Notes under the pieces: generated by a model | Database searches by the model: none | What the model was told of the DNA's origin: nothing | Seen by the model: only the letters and a program-made list of their open reading frames with translations | Assembly (NCBI GenBank): GCA_944392295.1 | Contig: CALXWE010000002.1 | Coordinates: 62,001-126,000, forward strand | Length of the DNA stretch: 64,000 nt | From: an uncultured Alphaproteobacteria bacterium | Lineage (GTDB): Bacteria; Pseudomonadota; Alphaproteobacteria; RF32; CAG-239 | Direction of reading: 5' to 3' | Position numbers and translations under genes: made by a program | Shown here: positions 8,639-17,594 of the stretch, in pieces | How the letters are laid out: every line of letters begins with the position of its first letter | How positions within the stretch are numbered: position 1 is the first letter of the stretch

Positions 8639-9181
8639 CTATTTTAACGTATGCGAAAGCGTTGTATCAACTATGGCTCTTCCGCTTAATATGTTGCGTC
8701 CTACCAAAGCCTGGTATTCAAACTTATCTCGATCGGCTAAAGTAAACTCTGTGGTGAACTTTTCTCCTCCGAATTTAACCGCCATTTTTACCTTAATACG
8801 ATGTTCCCTATCTTCAATGCGTTTAATTTTTACATTTTCTTCTATTGGTCTCTCAAATTCGTGCCTTTCTCCGGAACGGCGGTTGGTAATAGTAAAAGAT
8901 ACCCACTTTTCACCATCTCGTTCAAACTCTTTTATATCATCGGCATCTAAAGATGAGGTGGTAGCTCCCGTATCTATTCTGGCATCAAATGCAGATTTCA
9001 TCGGTAATATATATATCGGCTCTACAGCTCCTATTATATTGGCCGGACGTCTGTTAATTATTTTGGTTTTTTGATCGGCGGGAACAATACCCGGAACTAT
9101 TGAACTATCATTAGAATTTTGGCAACAACTTACAAAAAATGTTAAACCCAATATGCTCATAAGCTTTACGATTTTGTTCAT
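8639..9181 (-). CDS. retropepsin-like aspartic protease lipoprotein (RimB/zinc-protease family)
   Basis: The 180-residue protein starts with a lipoprotein signal ending in FFVSCC (Cys19 or Cys20), so it should be anchored in the periplasm or outer membrane. The core carries ARIDTGATTSS with Asp70-Thr-Gly, the active-site signature of retroviral-type aspartic proteases, and a later ALVGRNIL segment typical of the family annotated as ATP-dependent zinc protease. Its gene precedes the 7TM protein and ATP-grasp ligase genes in one minus-strand cluster. The conserved trio suggests synthesis, handling and cleavage of a modified peptide at the envelope; that pathway is not proven. Confidence 0.85.
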   Translation of the reverse strand: MNKIVKLMSILGLTFFVSCCQNSNDSSIVPGIVPADQKTKIINRRPANIIGAVEPIYILPMKSAFDARIDTGATTSSLDADDIKEFERDGEKWVSFTITNRRSGERHEFERPIEENVKIKRIEDREHRIKVKMAVKFGGEKFTTEFTLADRDKFEYQALVGRNILSGRAIVDTTLSHTLK

Positions 9182-9272
9182 CTGTTTATCCTAACATATA
9201 AATGTTTATTACTTTTAAGATAATTTCCATACCTTTGTAAAGAAAAAAAATTAAAAATCACCTTAATTTTTC

Positions 9273-9301
9273 TTGCACTATTTAGAGAAAATTGTTATAT
9301 T
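9273..9301 (+). promoter_or_regulatory. putative sigma-70-type promoter
   Basis: TTGCAC (9273-9278) and TATATT (9296-9301) are spaced by 17 bases, 41 bases before the start codon at 9343. Good consensus and position; not tested. Confidence 0.55.
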
Positions 9302-9342
9302 ATGTCTAAGATAAGATTATTTTAATTGGTAAAGGTGGTGTA

Positions 9343-10317
9343 ATGTCTAAGGTATCTTTGTTAGAGCGCTTGAAAAGCATAAAAAGTCGTTTTAATTCAA
9401 ATGAAACGAAGGCAAAAGACGTTCGCACCTATAAGCCTTTCCCGAACAAAATAAGACAGAGCTTAAAAAGAATGATGCCGACCTTAAGAACTGCGGCATT
9501 AGCCACAACGTTATCTGTTTTGTCAATACAGGCCATCCCTAAAACTTATGACAGCTCGGTTTCTGAAACCATGAAAGAAACCTCTTGGGAAAAAAGTATT
9601 GATATTATCGTTAACCAAAAAACTCACCAGATTCAGCAACAGATTATGCAAAATATCGACTCTTTGCAGAAAAAAATAATCCAAGCCAGAAGAACCGGAA
9701 AGCGTGAACAGGTGGTACGGGAAATATTTAATAAGGTGTACCCCAAAGGCGGATTAACCGGCAAGATGAATTACTGCGTTGCCGGTGCCATGTACGCTCA
9801 AAGCTTGTGCCATGATGATATTTTGAAACAAATTTTGCCGGATGCTCAGAAAACCCCTAGAGATTATAACTATAGCAGCCACCCTAACGTTTCGTGTCCG
9901 TACATGCGCGCATTTTTCAAAAAGCATATGCCGAATAATTATGCCGATACGAAAGACGATAACTTTGAAGATACCGTAAGCAAACTTGAGGCCGGAGATA
10001 TTATTACCGTATCATCTGCCGTTAATACCTCCTCGGGAGAGCACTGTGTTACTTGCGCCGGACCGGTCAAAAATGGTATGGTTCTTGTAAAAAGTTTTAA
10101 CAGTGAGCGAACTTATGAAGTGGAGGTCTCTAAAATTGTTGGTGCCGCTTTGGTTATGAAGCAATACAGGGAAACGCTGACTCAGGAATTATATCAAGAC
10201 CGTGCAGCTACCCGTTATGCCGTAATTGATAATATTGGGAATAATACAATTGATTTTTCAAGCTATGTAAAGTCAAGCTTACCTCAAAAAATTAAGGCTC
10301 GCAATCAAAGAGGCTAA
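9343..10317 (+). CDS. putative secreted papain-fold cysteine peptidase-like protein, 324 aa
   Basis: I do not recognise a named family. Residues 1-45 are basic and residues about 46-64 form one hydrophobic segment, resembling a signal peptide or anchor with a long N-region. A glutamine-rich helical stretch (about 80-125) follows. The C-terminal half has an ordered set compatible with an NlpC/P60- or CHAP-like papain fold: Cys145 in NYCVAGAMYAQ, His234 in SSGEHCVTC, and Asn253 in SFNSE. GDIITV just before the histidine resembles the GDIV strand of such peptidases. Function is inference; cell-wall hydrolysis or amidase activity would fit. It has its own promoter and terminator. Confidence 0.6.
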   Translation: MSKVSLLERLKSIKSRFNSNETKAKDVRTYKPFPNKIRQSLKRMMPTLRTAALATTLSVLSIQAIPKTYDSSVSETMKETSWEKSIDIIVNQKTHQIQQQIMQNIDSLQKKIIQARRTGKREQVVREIFNKVYPKGGLTGKMNYCVAGAMYAQSLCHDDILKQILPDAQKTPRDYNYSSHPNVSCPYMRAFFKKHMPNNYADTKDDNFEDTVSKLEAGDIITVSSAVNTSSGEHCVTCAGPVKNGMVLVKSFNSERTYEVEVSKIVGAALVMKQYRETLTQELYQDRAATRYAVIDNIGNNTIDFSSYVKSSLPQKIKARNQRG

Positions 10318-10335
10318 AAATTAGCCTCTTTTTTT
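10307..10335 (+). terminator. rho-independent terminator
   Basis: An inverted repeat (AAGAGGCTAA and TTAGCCTCTT around AAA) is followed by seven or more T residues. It overlaps the stop codon of the gene ending at 10317. Confidence 0.85.
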
Positions 10336-10359
10336 CTTCTTAAATTTAAATATTCGCCT

Positions 10360-11496
10360 TTATAAGAACAGCGTAAATCTTAAAGAAAATGCCGTCGCGT
10401 AATCTGATTTTTGATTTAATGCCGGATTAATGTAAAATTGCACATCAGGCGTTATAGTCATATATTGAGAAACTCCCCAAGCCCAATAAGCTTCTATCAC
10501 CTGTTCGGCATCATGCTCCAACGGCTCGCCGACGGCTTCTTCATTGAGCTTATTATAAGCATAAGCTAATCCTATTTGGTCTAAGCTGTTACGATTTAAC
10601 GGATTTAACCATACCACACCTGCTACCCAAGACTGCTCTATTTCCGCAACATCGCCCGAAACTCCGTTAATGCGTCCGAACACATTCCATTTTTCACCTA
10701 TATCTTGCGATAAGTTAATAGACCAACCGTTGGTGGTTTGAGCCTGTTCTTTTACCCATGGCTGATTATATACCAAAACCGAAACTTCAGCTTCGCCCAA
10801 GCTATTGGTCGGAGCGTAAGTGGCTTGAGCAAAAGTTGTATAATGCTTGTCGTGTATGCCGTTTACCCTGATACTGGGGGCATCTACATTGGTCGCATCT
10901 TGGGCACCAAGTGCAAAACTCCAGTCTCCTTTGGGCGCTATCTCGGCAAAAAAGCCTATGCCTGCCGTGGAATAAGTTGAGCTGGCGTTTTGTGATAAAG
11001 CATAGTTCATAAAGTTGACTTGTTGATTGGCATCATAGGCCGTGCCGTCAAAGTTATATATCGGAAATTGTCCGGCATTTAAGGTCAGCCAATCCCAATC
11101 TCCTCCCAGCTGCCACGAATAATAAAATTCTACAAACTCATTGGCGTTATCATCAAAGTCGTTAATGGCTGTTACAACCCCTATGTTGTTATCAATGTCG
11201 GCAGCATTATGGTTGCCGTAACGAACAATGTTATAGGCCATATTCAACGAACCTGTTCCATACTCATTATTAAAATTGGTCCAACTTAAATACGGATAAA
11301 TATAAGTCTGCACGGCATTGTTTTTGCCGCTCGGAGCTCCTCTTTGACCGCTAAAACTTACATCTATACCGTAATCTATACCGTAAGTCTTGTTTAGCCA
11401 ATTCTTAAAATCAGTATAATCTTTTTCTAAACTTCGGGCTTGTGCCTGACCGCAACTCATCGCCAGTAAAGCTAGAATAAATATATATCTTTTCAT
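10360..11496 (-). CDS. OprB-family carbohydrate porin, paralogue 1
   Basis: The 378-residue protein has a signal peptide (cleavage near AQA-RS), then alternating hydrophobic strands and a terminal aromatic residue of an outer-membrane beta-barrel. The C-terminal part, with AEQVIEAYWAWG, followed by MTITPDVQFYINPAL and ending in LRFTLFL, matches the signature of OprB-type carbohydrate-selective porins. It should let sugars or other small solutes cross the outer membrane. The neighbouring gene at 11608-12744 is a close paralogue of the same length, and the two 3' ends are nearly identical, which indicates tandem duplication. No sugar transporter genes are adjacent, so the substrate is unknown. 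Confidence 0.82.
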   Translation of the reverse strand: MKRYIFILALLAMSCGQAQARSLEKDYTDFKNWLNKTYGIDYGIDVSFSGQRGAPSGKNNAVQTYIYPYLSWTNFNNEYGTGSLNMAYNIVRYGNHNAADIDNNIGVVTAINDFDDNANEFVEFYYSWQLGGDWDWLTLNAGQFPIYNFDGTAYDANQQVNFMNYALSQNASSTYSTAGIGFFAEIAPKGDWSFALGAQDATNVDAPSIRVNGIHDKHYTTFAQATYAPTNSLGEAEVSVLVYNQPWVKEQAQTTNGWSINLSQDIGEKWNVFGRINGVSGDVAEIEQSWVAGVVWLNPLNRNSLDQIGLAYAYNKLNEEAVGEPLEHDAEQVIEAYWAWGVSQYMTITPDVQFYINPALNQKSDYATAFSLRFTLFL

Positions 11497-11607
11497 ACGC
11501 CTTCCCTTTCTTTAAAAGTTTTATCTCTCTTGCTATATAATCACTAAACTTTTCAAAAAAAGAGTCCGCCAAAATATCAAAAAACTAAAATTTAGTCTGT
11601 TTTTTAT

Positions 11608-12744
11608 TTATAAGGAAAGAGTCAATCTCAGTGCAAATGCTGCTGCATAATCTGATTTTTGATTTAATGCCGGATTAATGTAAAATTGAAAATCGGGAGT
11701 TATGGTCATATACTTAGAAACTCCCCATGCCCAATAAGCCTCTATTACCTGTTCGGCATCGTGCACCAAAGTCTTACCAACGGCTTTCTCATTAATATCA
11801 TTATAAGCATATGCCAGACCTATTTGGTCCAAACTATTACGCTTTAGAGGATTAAACCATATAAAACCTATTTTATATGAATTTTTAATTTCCTCAACTC
11901 TACCGCTTACTCCATTAAGACTTACAAAAACATTGTATTTTTGACCAAAATTTTGAGCCATATTCAACGACCATCCGTTGGTGGTTTGAGGCTGCTCAGA
12001 TACCCACGGCTGATTATATGCCAAAACTGAAATTTCACTCAAGCCGAAAATGGTATACGGCATATAGGAAACTTTGGCAAATGTTGCGTAATGTTTATCT
12101 TTAATATGATTTACTTTTATGCTTTTTCCATCCGTATTTGTGGCATCTTGAAAACCGAAAACAAACCGTAAATCATCACTTACCAAAGCTTTGGCAAAAA
12201 TACCCACCCCTGCCGTGGAATATGATGACGAACCATTGCCCGACAAAGCATCATTAAAAAATAACCATCGAGCATTTTGGGCTGCACTAAAACCATCGAA
12301 GTTTCCGATGGAAAATTGACCAATGTTAACATTAAGCCATTTAAAACTATCGGAAAATTGCCATGAATAGTAAAAATTATTAAATTCTGCCGCATCATCG
12401 TCACTGCCTAAAGTTGAATTAACAACACCTATGTTATTGCTTAATTCCGAACTGTCGGTATTTGGATAATACACAAAATTGTATCCAGCGTTTAAACTTC
12501 CGCTACCGTATTGAGTGTTAAGATTGTTCCAAGTTATAAACGGACGGATATAGGTTTGAAAGGCTGTATTTTTCCCGCTGGGAGATGCTCTTTGTAAAGT
12601 TGCTCCCATGGACAAAGAATAGGTTATATCGTGTTTGGTTTGTATATCTTTTTTAAGCTTATCGTATTCTACCGTTAAATCTCGGGCAAAGGTATTAAAA
12701 CTTAATGAAACAAAACATAAACTCATTAAAACAAATTTTATCAT
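11608..12744 (-). CDS. OprB-family carbohydrate porin, paralogue 2
   Basis: This 378-residue outer-membrane barrel has a signal peptide ending near TFA-RD and the same OprB-like layout as its downstream neighbour. Both share SPSGKN/APSGKN in the first third, NQPWV and TTNGWS in the middle, LNRNSLDQIGLAYAYN-like and INPALNQKSDYA segments near the end. The extracellular-loop regions differ more, suggesting altered solute or phage specificity. The two genes are 111 bases apart, and each has its own putative ribosome site. Expression as a tandem pair or separately cannot be decided by eye. Confidence 0.82.
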   Translation of the reverse strand: MIKFVLMSLCFVSLSFNTFARDLTVEYDKLKKDIQTKHDITYSLSMGATLQRASPSGKNTAFQTYIRPFITWNNLNTQYGSGSLNAGYNFVYYPNTDSSELSNNIGVVNSTLGSDDDAAEFNNFYYSWQFSDSFKWLNVNIGQFSIGNFDGFSAAQNARWLFFNDALSGNGSSSYSTAGVGIFAKALVSDDLRFVFGFQDATNTDGKSIKVNHIKDKHYATFAKVSYMPYTIFGLSEISVLAYNQPWVSEQPQTTNGWSLNMAQNFGQKYNVFVSLNGVSGRVEEIKNSYKIGFIWFNPLKRNSLDQIGLAYAYNDINEKAVGKTLVHDAEQVIEAYWAWGVSKYMTITPDFQFYINPALNQKSDYAAAFALRLTLSL

Positions 12745-12892
12745 AAATCATCCTTGCCGTAATTTATATACATCTAATATATGTTATGTTTTCTTAAAAA
12801 AAAAGATAATTGCAAAGATTAATTTATTTACTTGCGACATAAGGTTAAATCGTATATCTTTGGCTAAACAAATGTTTTTAAGGATCTAAAAC

Positions 12893-13534
12893 ATGATTGC
12901 AAAATTGCGCGGAATCGTTGACAGTATTTATGAAGACTGCTGTATTATTGACGTAAACGGCGTGGGTTATCTGGTATCAGCCTCATCTAAAACTCTCGGA
13001 AAATTAAATAAAGGTGCAGAGGTTTCGCTTTTGATTGAGACCATCGTCAGAGAAGACAGCATCTCTTTGTTTGGCTTTTACGATGCTTGGGAAAAGGAAT
13101 GGTTTAATACTTTAACTAAGGTACAAGGTGTGGGAGCTAAGGTTTGCTTGAGTATCTTATCTGCTCTTAGTCCTTCACAACTTGCTCAGGCGGTTTCGGC
13201 TCAGGATAAAAGCTCCTTTTTAAGAGCCAGCGGCGTTGGACCAAAGCTTGCGGCTCGTATTGTTACCGAATTAAAAGATAAAATCGTTACCATTCCAACA
13301 GGCGATATAAGCTTAAGCGATGTTACGGGTAATGATACCCCGCAGTCTGCCGAGCCCTTATCAACGGCTGCAAGCGATACGGTGGAAGATGTTATTTCGG
13401 CTTTAATTAACTTGGGTTATCAGCGCTTGGAAGCCTATAAGGTTGTATCTAAGATTTATGCCGAAAATGCCGATAAATCAGTATCTGAGTTAATTCGCTT
13501 ATCCTTAAAAGAATTTGCCAGAAAGGATTTTTAA
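12893..13534 (+). CDS. ruvA: Holliday junction helicase subunit RuvA
   Basis: RuvA binds four-way DNA junctions and recruits the RuvB motor. The 213-residue protein begins MIAKLRGIVDS, has the OB-fold region, then helix-hairpin-helix motifs (VQGVGAKVCLSIL and ASGVGPKLAARIV), an acidic/serine-rich linker near residue 145-165 and a C-terminal three-helix domain (VISALINLGYQRLEAYKVV) that contacts RuvB. It is three bases upstream of ruvB. ruvC, often upstream, is not here. Confidence 0.97.
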   Translation: MIAKLRGIVDSIYEDCCIIDVNGVGYLVSASSKTLGKLNKGAEVSLLIETIVREDSISLFGFYDAWEKEWFNTLTKVQGVGAKVCLSILSALSPSQLAQAVSAQDKSSFLRASGVGPKLAARIVTELKDKIVTIPTGDISLSDVTGNDTPQSAEPLSTAASDTVEDVISALINLGYQRLEAYKVVSKIYAENADKSVSELIRLSLKEFARKDF

Positions 13535-13537
13535 GCC

Positions 13538-14617
13538 ATGGAAAAAGAAAGATTGGTTAGTCCGCACCCTCAACCTGAGGATGAAAGAAACAACATCAAT
13601 GCTCCGGTTAATACACGTCCGGAATGCTTGGCAGATTTTGTGGGACAAACTGCTGTATGCCAAAACTTGAAAGTTTTTATTGAGGCGGCCAAGCAAAGAC
13701 ACGAGGCTCTTGACCATGTTTTACTTTTTGGTCCTCCGGGATTAGGTAAAACCACCCTTGCCTCCATTATTGCCAAAGAACTTGGTGTGGGCTTTAGAGC
13801 AACCTCAGCGCCGATGATTACCAAGTCCGGCGATTTGGCGGCGATTTTAACCAACTTAGAGCCCAATGATGTGCTCTTTATTGATGAAATTCACCGCTTA
13901 AATCCGGCTATTGAAGAAGTTTTATATTCGGCAATGGAAGATTTTCAGCTGGATTTAATTATCGGTGAAGGGCCTTCGGCTCGTTCGGTCAGAATAGATT
14001 TGCAACCATTTACCTTAGTGGGCGCCACCACCCGTTCGGGTTTACTTTCAACTCCGCTTCGTGAACGTTTCGGTATTCCTTTACGGTTGGATTTTTACAC
14101 TCATGAGGAGCTTAAAAAGATTGTGTTGCGTGGTGCTGCCTTGCTGGGTATGCCCATTTCCGACAACGGAGCCTTAGAAATTGCCAAACGTTCGCGCGGT
14201 ACGCCGCGTGTGGCGGGCAGATTGCTTCGTCGTGTTCGCGATTTCGGAGCCGTAAGCGGCGGCAGTGAGATTGATAATAAAATTGCCGATACCGCTTTGC
14301 GGCGTTTGGATGTTGACAACTACGGACTTGATGCTTTTGACAGACGCTACTTAAAATGTATTGCCGTAAATTACGGCGGAGGTCCGGTCGGAGCAGATAC
14401 TTTGGCTGCCGCTCTTTCGGAGGAACGTGATACCATTGAAGAGGTTGTTGAGCCGTTTTTGTTAAAACTCGGATTTATTCAACGCACGCCACGCGGTCGA
14501 ATTATCTCCGATTTAGGATGTCAATATATGGGAATTTCGCACCCCAAAATTAAAACCGATAACAAACAGTTTGATTTACTTTCCAACATAGAAAGGGATG
14601 AAGAAAATGAGTTTTGA
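13538..14617 (+). CDS. ruvB: Holliday junction branch migration ATPase RuvB
   Basis: RuvB is the hexameric AAA+ motor of branch migration. The 359-residue protein has Walker [10 protein letters not shown] (residues 65-73), Walker [10 protein letters not shown] (about 113-121), the sensor region ATTRSG with RFG, and a C-terminal winged helix ending in the conserved QRTPRGR. It follows ruvA by three bases, and its 3' end overlaps the 5' end of ybgC, so the three are one transcription unit. Confidence 0.98.
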   Translation: MEKERLVSPHPQPEDERNNINAPVNTRPECLADFVGQTAVCQNLKVFIEAAKQRHEALDHVLLFGPPGLGKTTLASIIAKELGVGFRATSAPMITKSGDLAAILTNLEPNDVLFIDEIHRLNPAIEEVLYSAMEDFQLDLIIGEGPSARSVRIDLQPFTLVGATTRSGLLSTPLRERFGIPLRLDFYTHEELKKIVLRGAALLGMPISDNGALEIAKRSRGTPRVAGRLLRRVRDFGAVSGGSEIDNKIADTALRRLDVDNYGLDAFDRRYLKCIAVNYGGGPVGADTLAAALSEERDTIEEVVEPFLLKLGFIQRTPRGRIISDLGCQYMGISHPKIKTDNKQFDLLSNIERDEENEF

Positions 14618-15053
14618 AATAACCGCTCCGCAAGGTAGAATGTACGGTAAAGTTTTTGTTTTTCCGGCACGCGTATATTATGAAGATACCGATGCCGGCG
14701 GGATTGTTTACTATGCCAACTACTTAAAGTTTGCCGAAAGAGCCAGAACCGAATTTTTGCGTTATATCGGAGCGGCTCCGCAACAAAATGCTTTAGAAGG
14801 CGATATGTGCGGCTTTGTGGTACGTCATGTAGAAATTGATTATAAAGCTTCAGCCAAGTTAGATGATTTACTTACCGTTTCTTGCGAGCTGACCGAAGAT
14901 GGCGGAGCCTCGGCGGTTATGCATCAGGAAATTTCAAGAGGTGATGAAGTTTTGGCGGTAATTGATGTTAAGGTAGTTTATGTAAGCCTTAGCAAAAAGC
15001 GCCCCATCCGCATCCCCGAAGATATTAAAAACAAGCTCAAAGGCTTTGCTTAA
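14607..15053 (+). CDS. ybgC: YbgC-type acyl-CoA thioesterase (Tol-Pal-associated)
   Basis: The 148-residue hotdog-fold thioesterase has the family active-site motif [17 protein letters not shown] (catalytic Asp in DTD) and [10 protein letters not shown]. YbgC proteins hydrolyse acyl-CoA esters and are usually encoded before tolQRAB; here no tol genes follow, and the next genes are convergent. Two ATG codons are possible. The one at 14598 sits directly on the AAAGGG ribosome site, so the ATG at 14607, nine bases downstream of it, is preferred. The gene overlaps ruvB by 11 bases. Confidence 0.9.
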   Translation: MSFEITAPQGRMYGKVFVFPARVYYEDTDAGGIVYYANYLKFAERARTEFLRYIGAAPQQNALEGDMCGFVVRHVEIDYKASAKLDDLLTVSCELTEDGGASAVMHQEISRGDEVLAVIDVKVVYVSLSKKRPIRIPEDIKNKLKGFA

Positions 15054-15074
15054 AATTTATCCCCGTTTTTGAAC

Positions 15075-15097
15075 TGAACTGTACCCCAGAAAGTGGA
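15075..15097. other. possible remnant of an IS3/IS150-type terminal repeat
   Basis: The 23 bases beginning TGAACTGTACCCCAGAAAG resemble the general form of IS3-family (IS150 group) inverted-repeat ends. No transposase or second end is present. It is flanked by ATCCCCGTTTTTGAA (15059-15073) and a similar ATCCCCTTTGAA (15110-15121). This is recognition by eye of a loose pattern. Confidence 0.3.
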
Positions 15098-15105
15098 GGA
15101 AAAAA

Positions 15106-15147
15106 GGAAATCCCCTTTGAAAAAATTTCAAAACGGGGATTTTTTTA
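15106..15147. terminator. terminator between ybgC and recN
   Basis: AAATCCCC-TTTGAAA pairs with TTTCAAA-AC-GGGGATTT, followed by a T run on the plus strand. It separates the convergent ybgC and recN. Confidence 0.7.
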
Positions 15148-15160
15148 TTTTAACCCAATT

Positions 15161-16825
15161 TTATCCGTTTGCAATTAAAGCCTCGGCGGCGGCGCGGGCG
15201 GCATCGGTTATTTTTTCTCCCGACAGCATACGGGCGATTTCTTCCTTCTTTTCTGCCGCAGACAACCTGTAAACTTTTGTCAAAGTTATGCCGTTTTCTG
15301 TTTGCTTTAATACCTTAAAATGTTCATCGCTGAATGATGCTACTTGCGGCGAGTGAGTTACTAACAAAACTTGTACTTTTTTAGCCAATCTTGCCAGACG
15401 TTCGCCTACCGCCTGAGCCGTGGCTCCGCCTATGCCGGAATCTACTTCATCAAAAACTAATGTTTCAATGCTGCTCTTTTGTGCTAAATTAACTTTTAGG
15501 GCTAACATAAATCTTGATAACTCTCCGCCGGAAGCTATTTTATTTAACGCTCCTTGCGGCGAACCGGGGTTGGTGGCAACCGTAAAGCAAACCCTATCAA
15601 AGCCTCTTTCGCTCCATTCGCCTTCATCGGTCTTATTTATCTCGGTTACAAATTTGGCTTTTTCCATTTTTAACGGAGCTAGCTCTCCCATAACCGCTGT
15701 ATCTAAACTACTTGCCGCTTTTTTACGCAGTTCACTTAATTTTTCGGCGGATTTAACATATTCTTCTCTGGCAAGATTTACCGCTTTATGCAAATCGGCA
15801 ATATCCTCGCCGCCTTTATCAAGAGCTGCCAATTCTCCCTTAAACTTAAGCAACACCTCCGGCAACTCATCTATGCCGACTTGGTGCTTGCGGGATAATG
15901 CTTTAAGTGCAAATAATCTTTCTTCTATGCTGTCGGCCTCGCCGGAGGTAATATTGATATCCTGCGAAGCCTGTTCTATTAAACTTACCGCCTCATCCAA
16001 CTCTATCAATGCCGAATCCAAAGATTTTTCAATCTCTTCATACTTACCGTCTGTTAAACCGTTTATTTTAGATAACGCTCCTTGAGCTTTTTGTATTAAA
16101 GAACCAATATCTCTGCCATGCAATGATGAATACGCCGTATTTAATCCTTCCATAATTTTTTCGGCGTGCATTAACTCCGTTCGTTTGCGGTTAAGCTCTT
16201 CTTCTTCGCCTTTTTTAACTTTGGCTTTTTCCAGCTCATCGACCCAATGGCGGAGATTATCCTCCTCTTTGACCGCCTCGTTAAAAGCGGCCTGCGCCTG
16301 ATTTAATTTTTTGCTTAAATCTTGATATTTACGATACGCAGATGCTGTCTTTTCAAGCTCCTCATCGTAACCGCCAAATGAATCCAAGACCTGCAAGTGG
16401 GTTGCCGGATTTAGTAATCCTTGATTATCAAACTGACCATGAACTTCAACCAAGTAACTTCCCAATTCTTTTAAAAGTCTTGCTGTTATCGGTTGATCAT
16501 TTAAAAAGATTTTTCCCTTGCCGTCCGTACTTAAGGAACGCTTGATAATAATTTCATCATCAATTTCCAAATCATTTTCAGCGCATATCTTAAAAAACGG
16601 ATTATCCTTATCGGCAATTTCAAAACTGCCGCTTACCGTTAATTTATCCGCACCTTGTCTGATTAAACCGGTTTCGGCTCTATTTCCTAAAATCAAGCCC
16701 AGAGAATCAAGCAAAATAGATTTTCCGGCTCCCGTTTCACCACTGAAAACATTTAAGCCGGATGTAAAATCTAAATCCAGTTTATCAATTAAAACTACGT
16801 TGCGAATCGAGAGCGACTTTAGCAT
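15161..16825 (-). CDS. recN: DNA repair protein RecN
   Basis: RecN is an SMC-like ATPase acting in double-strand break repair. The 554-residue protein starts MLKSLSIRNVVLIDKLDL and has Walker A GETGAGKSILLDSL (about residues 30-43), a long central coiled coil (about 150-370), the ABC signature region ASGGELSRFMLALK, Walker B TLVFDEVDSGIGG and a late VTHSPQVAS switch. It is the last gene of lpxC-bamD-recN, four bases after bamD, an order typical of Alphaproteobacteria. Confidence 0.97.
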   Translation of the reverse strand: MLKSLSIRNVVLIDKLDLDFTSGLNVFSGETGAGKSILLDSLGLILGNRAETGLIRQGADKLTVSGSFEIADKDNPFFKICAENDLEIDDEIIIKRSLSTDGKGKIFLNDQPITARLLKELGSYLVEVHGQFDNQGLLNPATHLQVLDSFGGYDEELEKTASAYRKYQDLSKKLNQAQAAFNEAVKEEDNLRHWVDELEKAKVKKGEEEELNRKRTELMHAEKIMEGLNTAYSSLHGRDIGSLIQKAQGALSKINGLTDGKYEEIEKSLDSALIELDEAVSLIEQASQDINITSGEADSIEERLFALKALSRKHQVGIDELPEVLLKFKGELAALDKGGEDIADLHKAVNLAREEYVKSAEKLSELRKKAASSLDTAVMGELAPLKMEKAKFVTEINKTDEGEWSERGFDRVCFTVATNPGSPQGALNKIASGGELSRFMLALKVNLAQKSSIETLVFDEVDSGIGGATAQAVGERLARLAKKVQVLLVTHSPQVASFSDEHFKVLKQTENGITLTKVYRLSAAEKKEEIARMLSGEKITDAARAAAEALIANG

Positions 16826-16828
16826 TAT

Positions 16829-17590
16829 TTATTTTTTCTTCTCCGACTTAGCTATCTTTTTAACCAGCTTTTGCGATTTTTTGTTCCAGTTGCTTTCAGG
16901 ATAATTATGTTCTAAAACCTTGGCTGATTTCAGTGCCTGATTATCAAGCCCTAAAATGGTATAAATTTCAACCTGACGGTATAATGCCTCTTCAATTTGC
17001 GGGGTTGTCTGGTAGCTATTTACCACCGTATTAAACCTATTTAACGCCGACAAATAATTTTTGTTTTTAAGGTAATATCTGCCGATGGCCATTTCCTGTC
17101 CGGCTTTATGGTCATTGGTTAAGTTAAGTTTTTGAGCCGCATCTTTGGCGTATTCACTACCAGGGAACATTATTATAACCTGTCTTAACGCCGTATTAGC
17201 TTGCTCGGTTACCGACTGGTCTTTATCTGCCGGACTTATCTGGTCATAGTAGCACAAGGCTTTCATATAATAGGCATAGGCAACATCTTGATTGCCGGGG
17301 TGAAATTTGATAAAGCGCTCAAAACTCATAATCGCATCATCATACTGTTCATTTTTGTAATAGGCATAACCGCCCATCAACTTGGCCTTAACCGCCCATT
17401 TGGAATAGGGGTGCTCTATTTCAAGCTTTTCAAAGCTTTCGGCAGCTTTGGCGTATGATGTCTTTTGTAAATATTCATACCCCTGACGATACAACTCTTC
17501 GGCCGTTAAATCCTTGGAAGCCGTTTCGTCTTTTGTGGCACAAGCTGATATTAACAATAGTCCGAAGATAGTCGCCAGTAGCTTCTTCAT
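16829..17590 (-). CDS. bamD: outer membrane assembly lipoprotein BamD
   Basis: BamD is the essential lipoprotein of the BAM complex that inserts beta-barrel proteins. The 253-residue protein has a lipobox LLISAC (Cys17) and five TPR-like helical hairpins from LYRQGYEYLQKTSYAKAAESFE onward, matching the family length. A lysine-rich C-terminus follows. It lies between lpxC and recN with spacers of four bases, so it is co-transcribed with them. The porins and the OmpW/Opa-like protein in this window would be its clients. Confidence 0.94.
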   Translation of the reverse strand: MKKLLATIFGLLLISACATKDETASKDLTAEELYRQGYEYLQKTSYAKAAESFEKLEIEHPYSKWAVKAKLMGGYAYYKNEQYDDAIMSFERFIKFHPGNQDVAYAYYMKALCYYDQISPADKDQSVTEQANTALRQVIIMFPGSEYAKDAAQKLNLTNDHKAGQEMAIGRYYLKNKNYLSALNRFNTVVNSYQTTPQIEEALYRQVEIYTILGLDNQALKSAKVLEHNYPESNWNKKSQKLVKKIAKSEKKK

Positions 17591-17594
17591 CTTT

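Noticed and set aside
8673-9074. Plus-strand open frame of 133 codons
   Set aside because: It is antisense to the retropepsin-like lipoprotein gene, which has a clear lipobox and active-site motif.
15420-16085. Plus-strand open frame of 221 codons
   Set aside because: It lies entirely inside recN on the other strand, with no ribosome site or family match.
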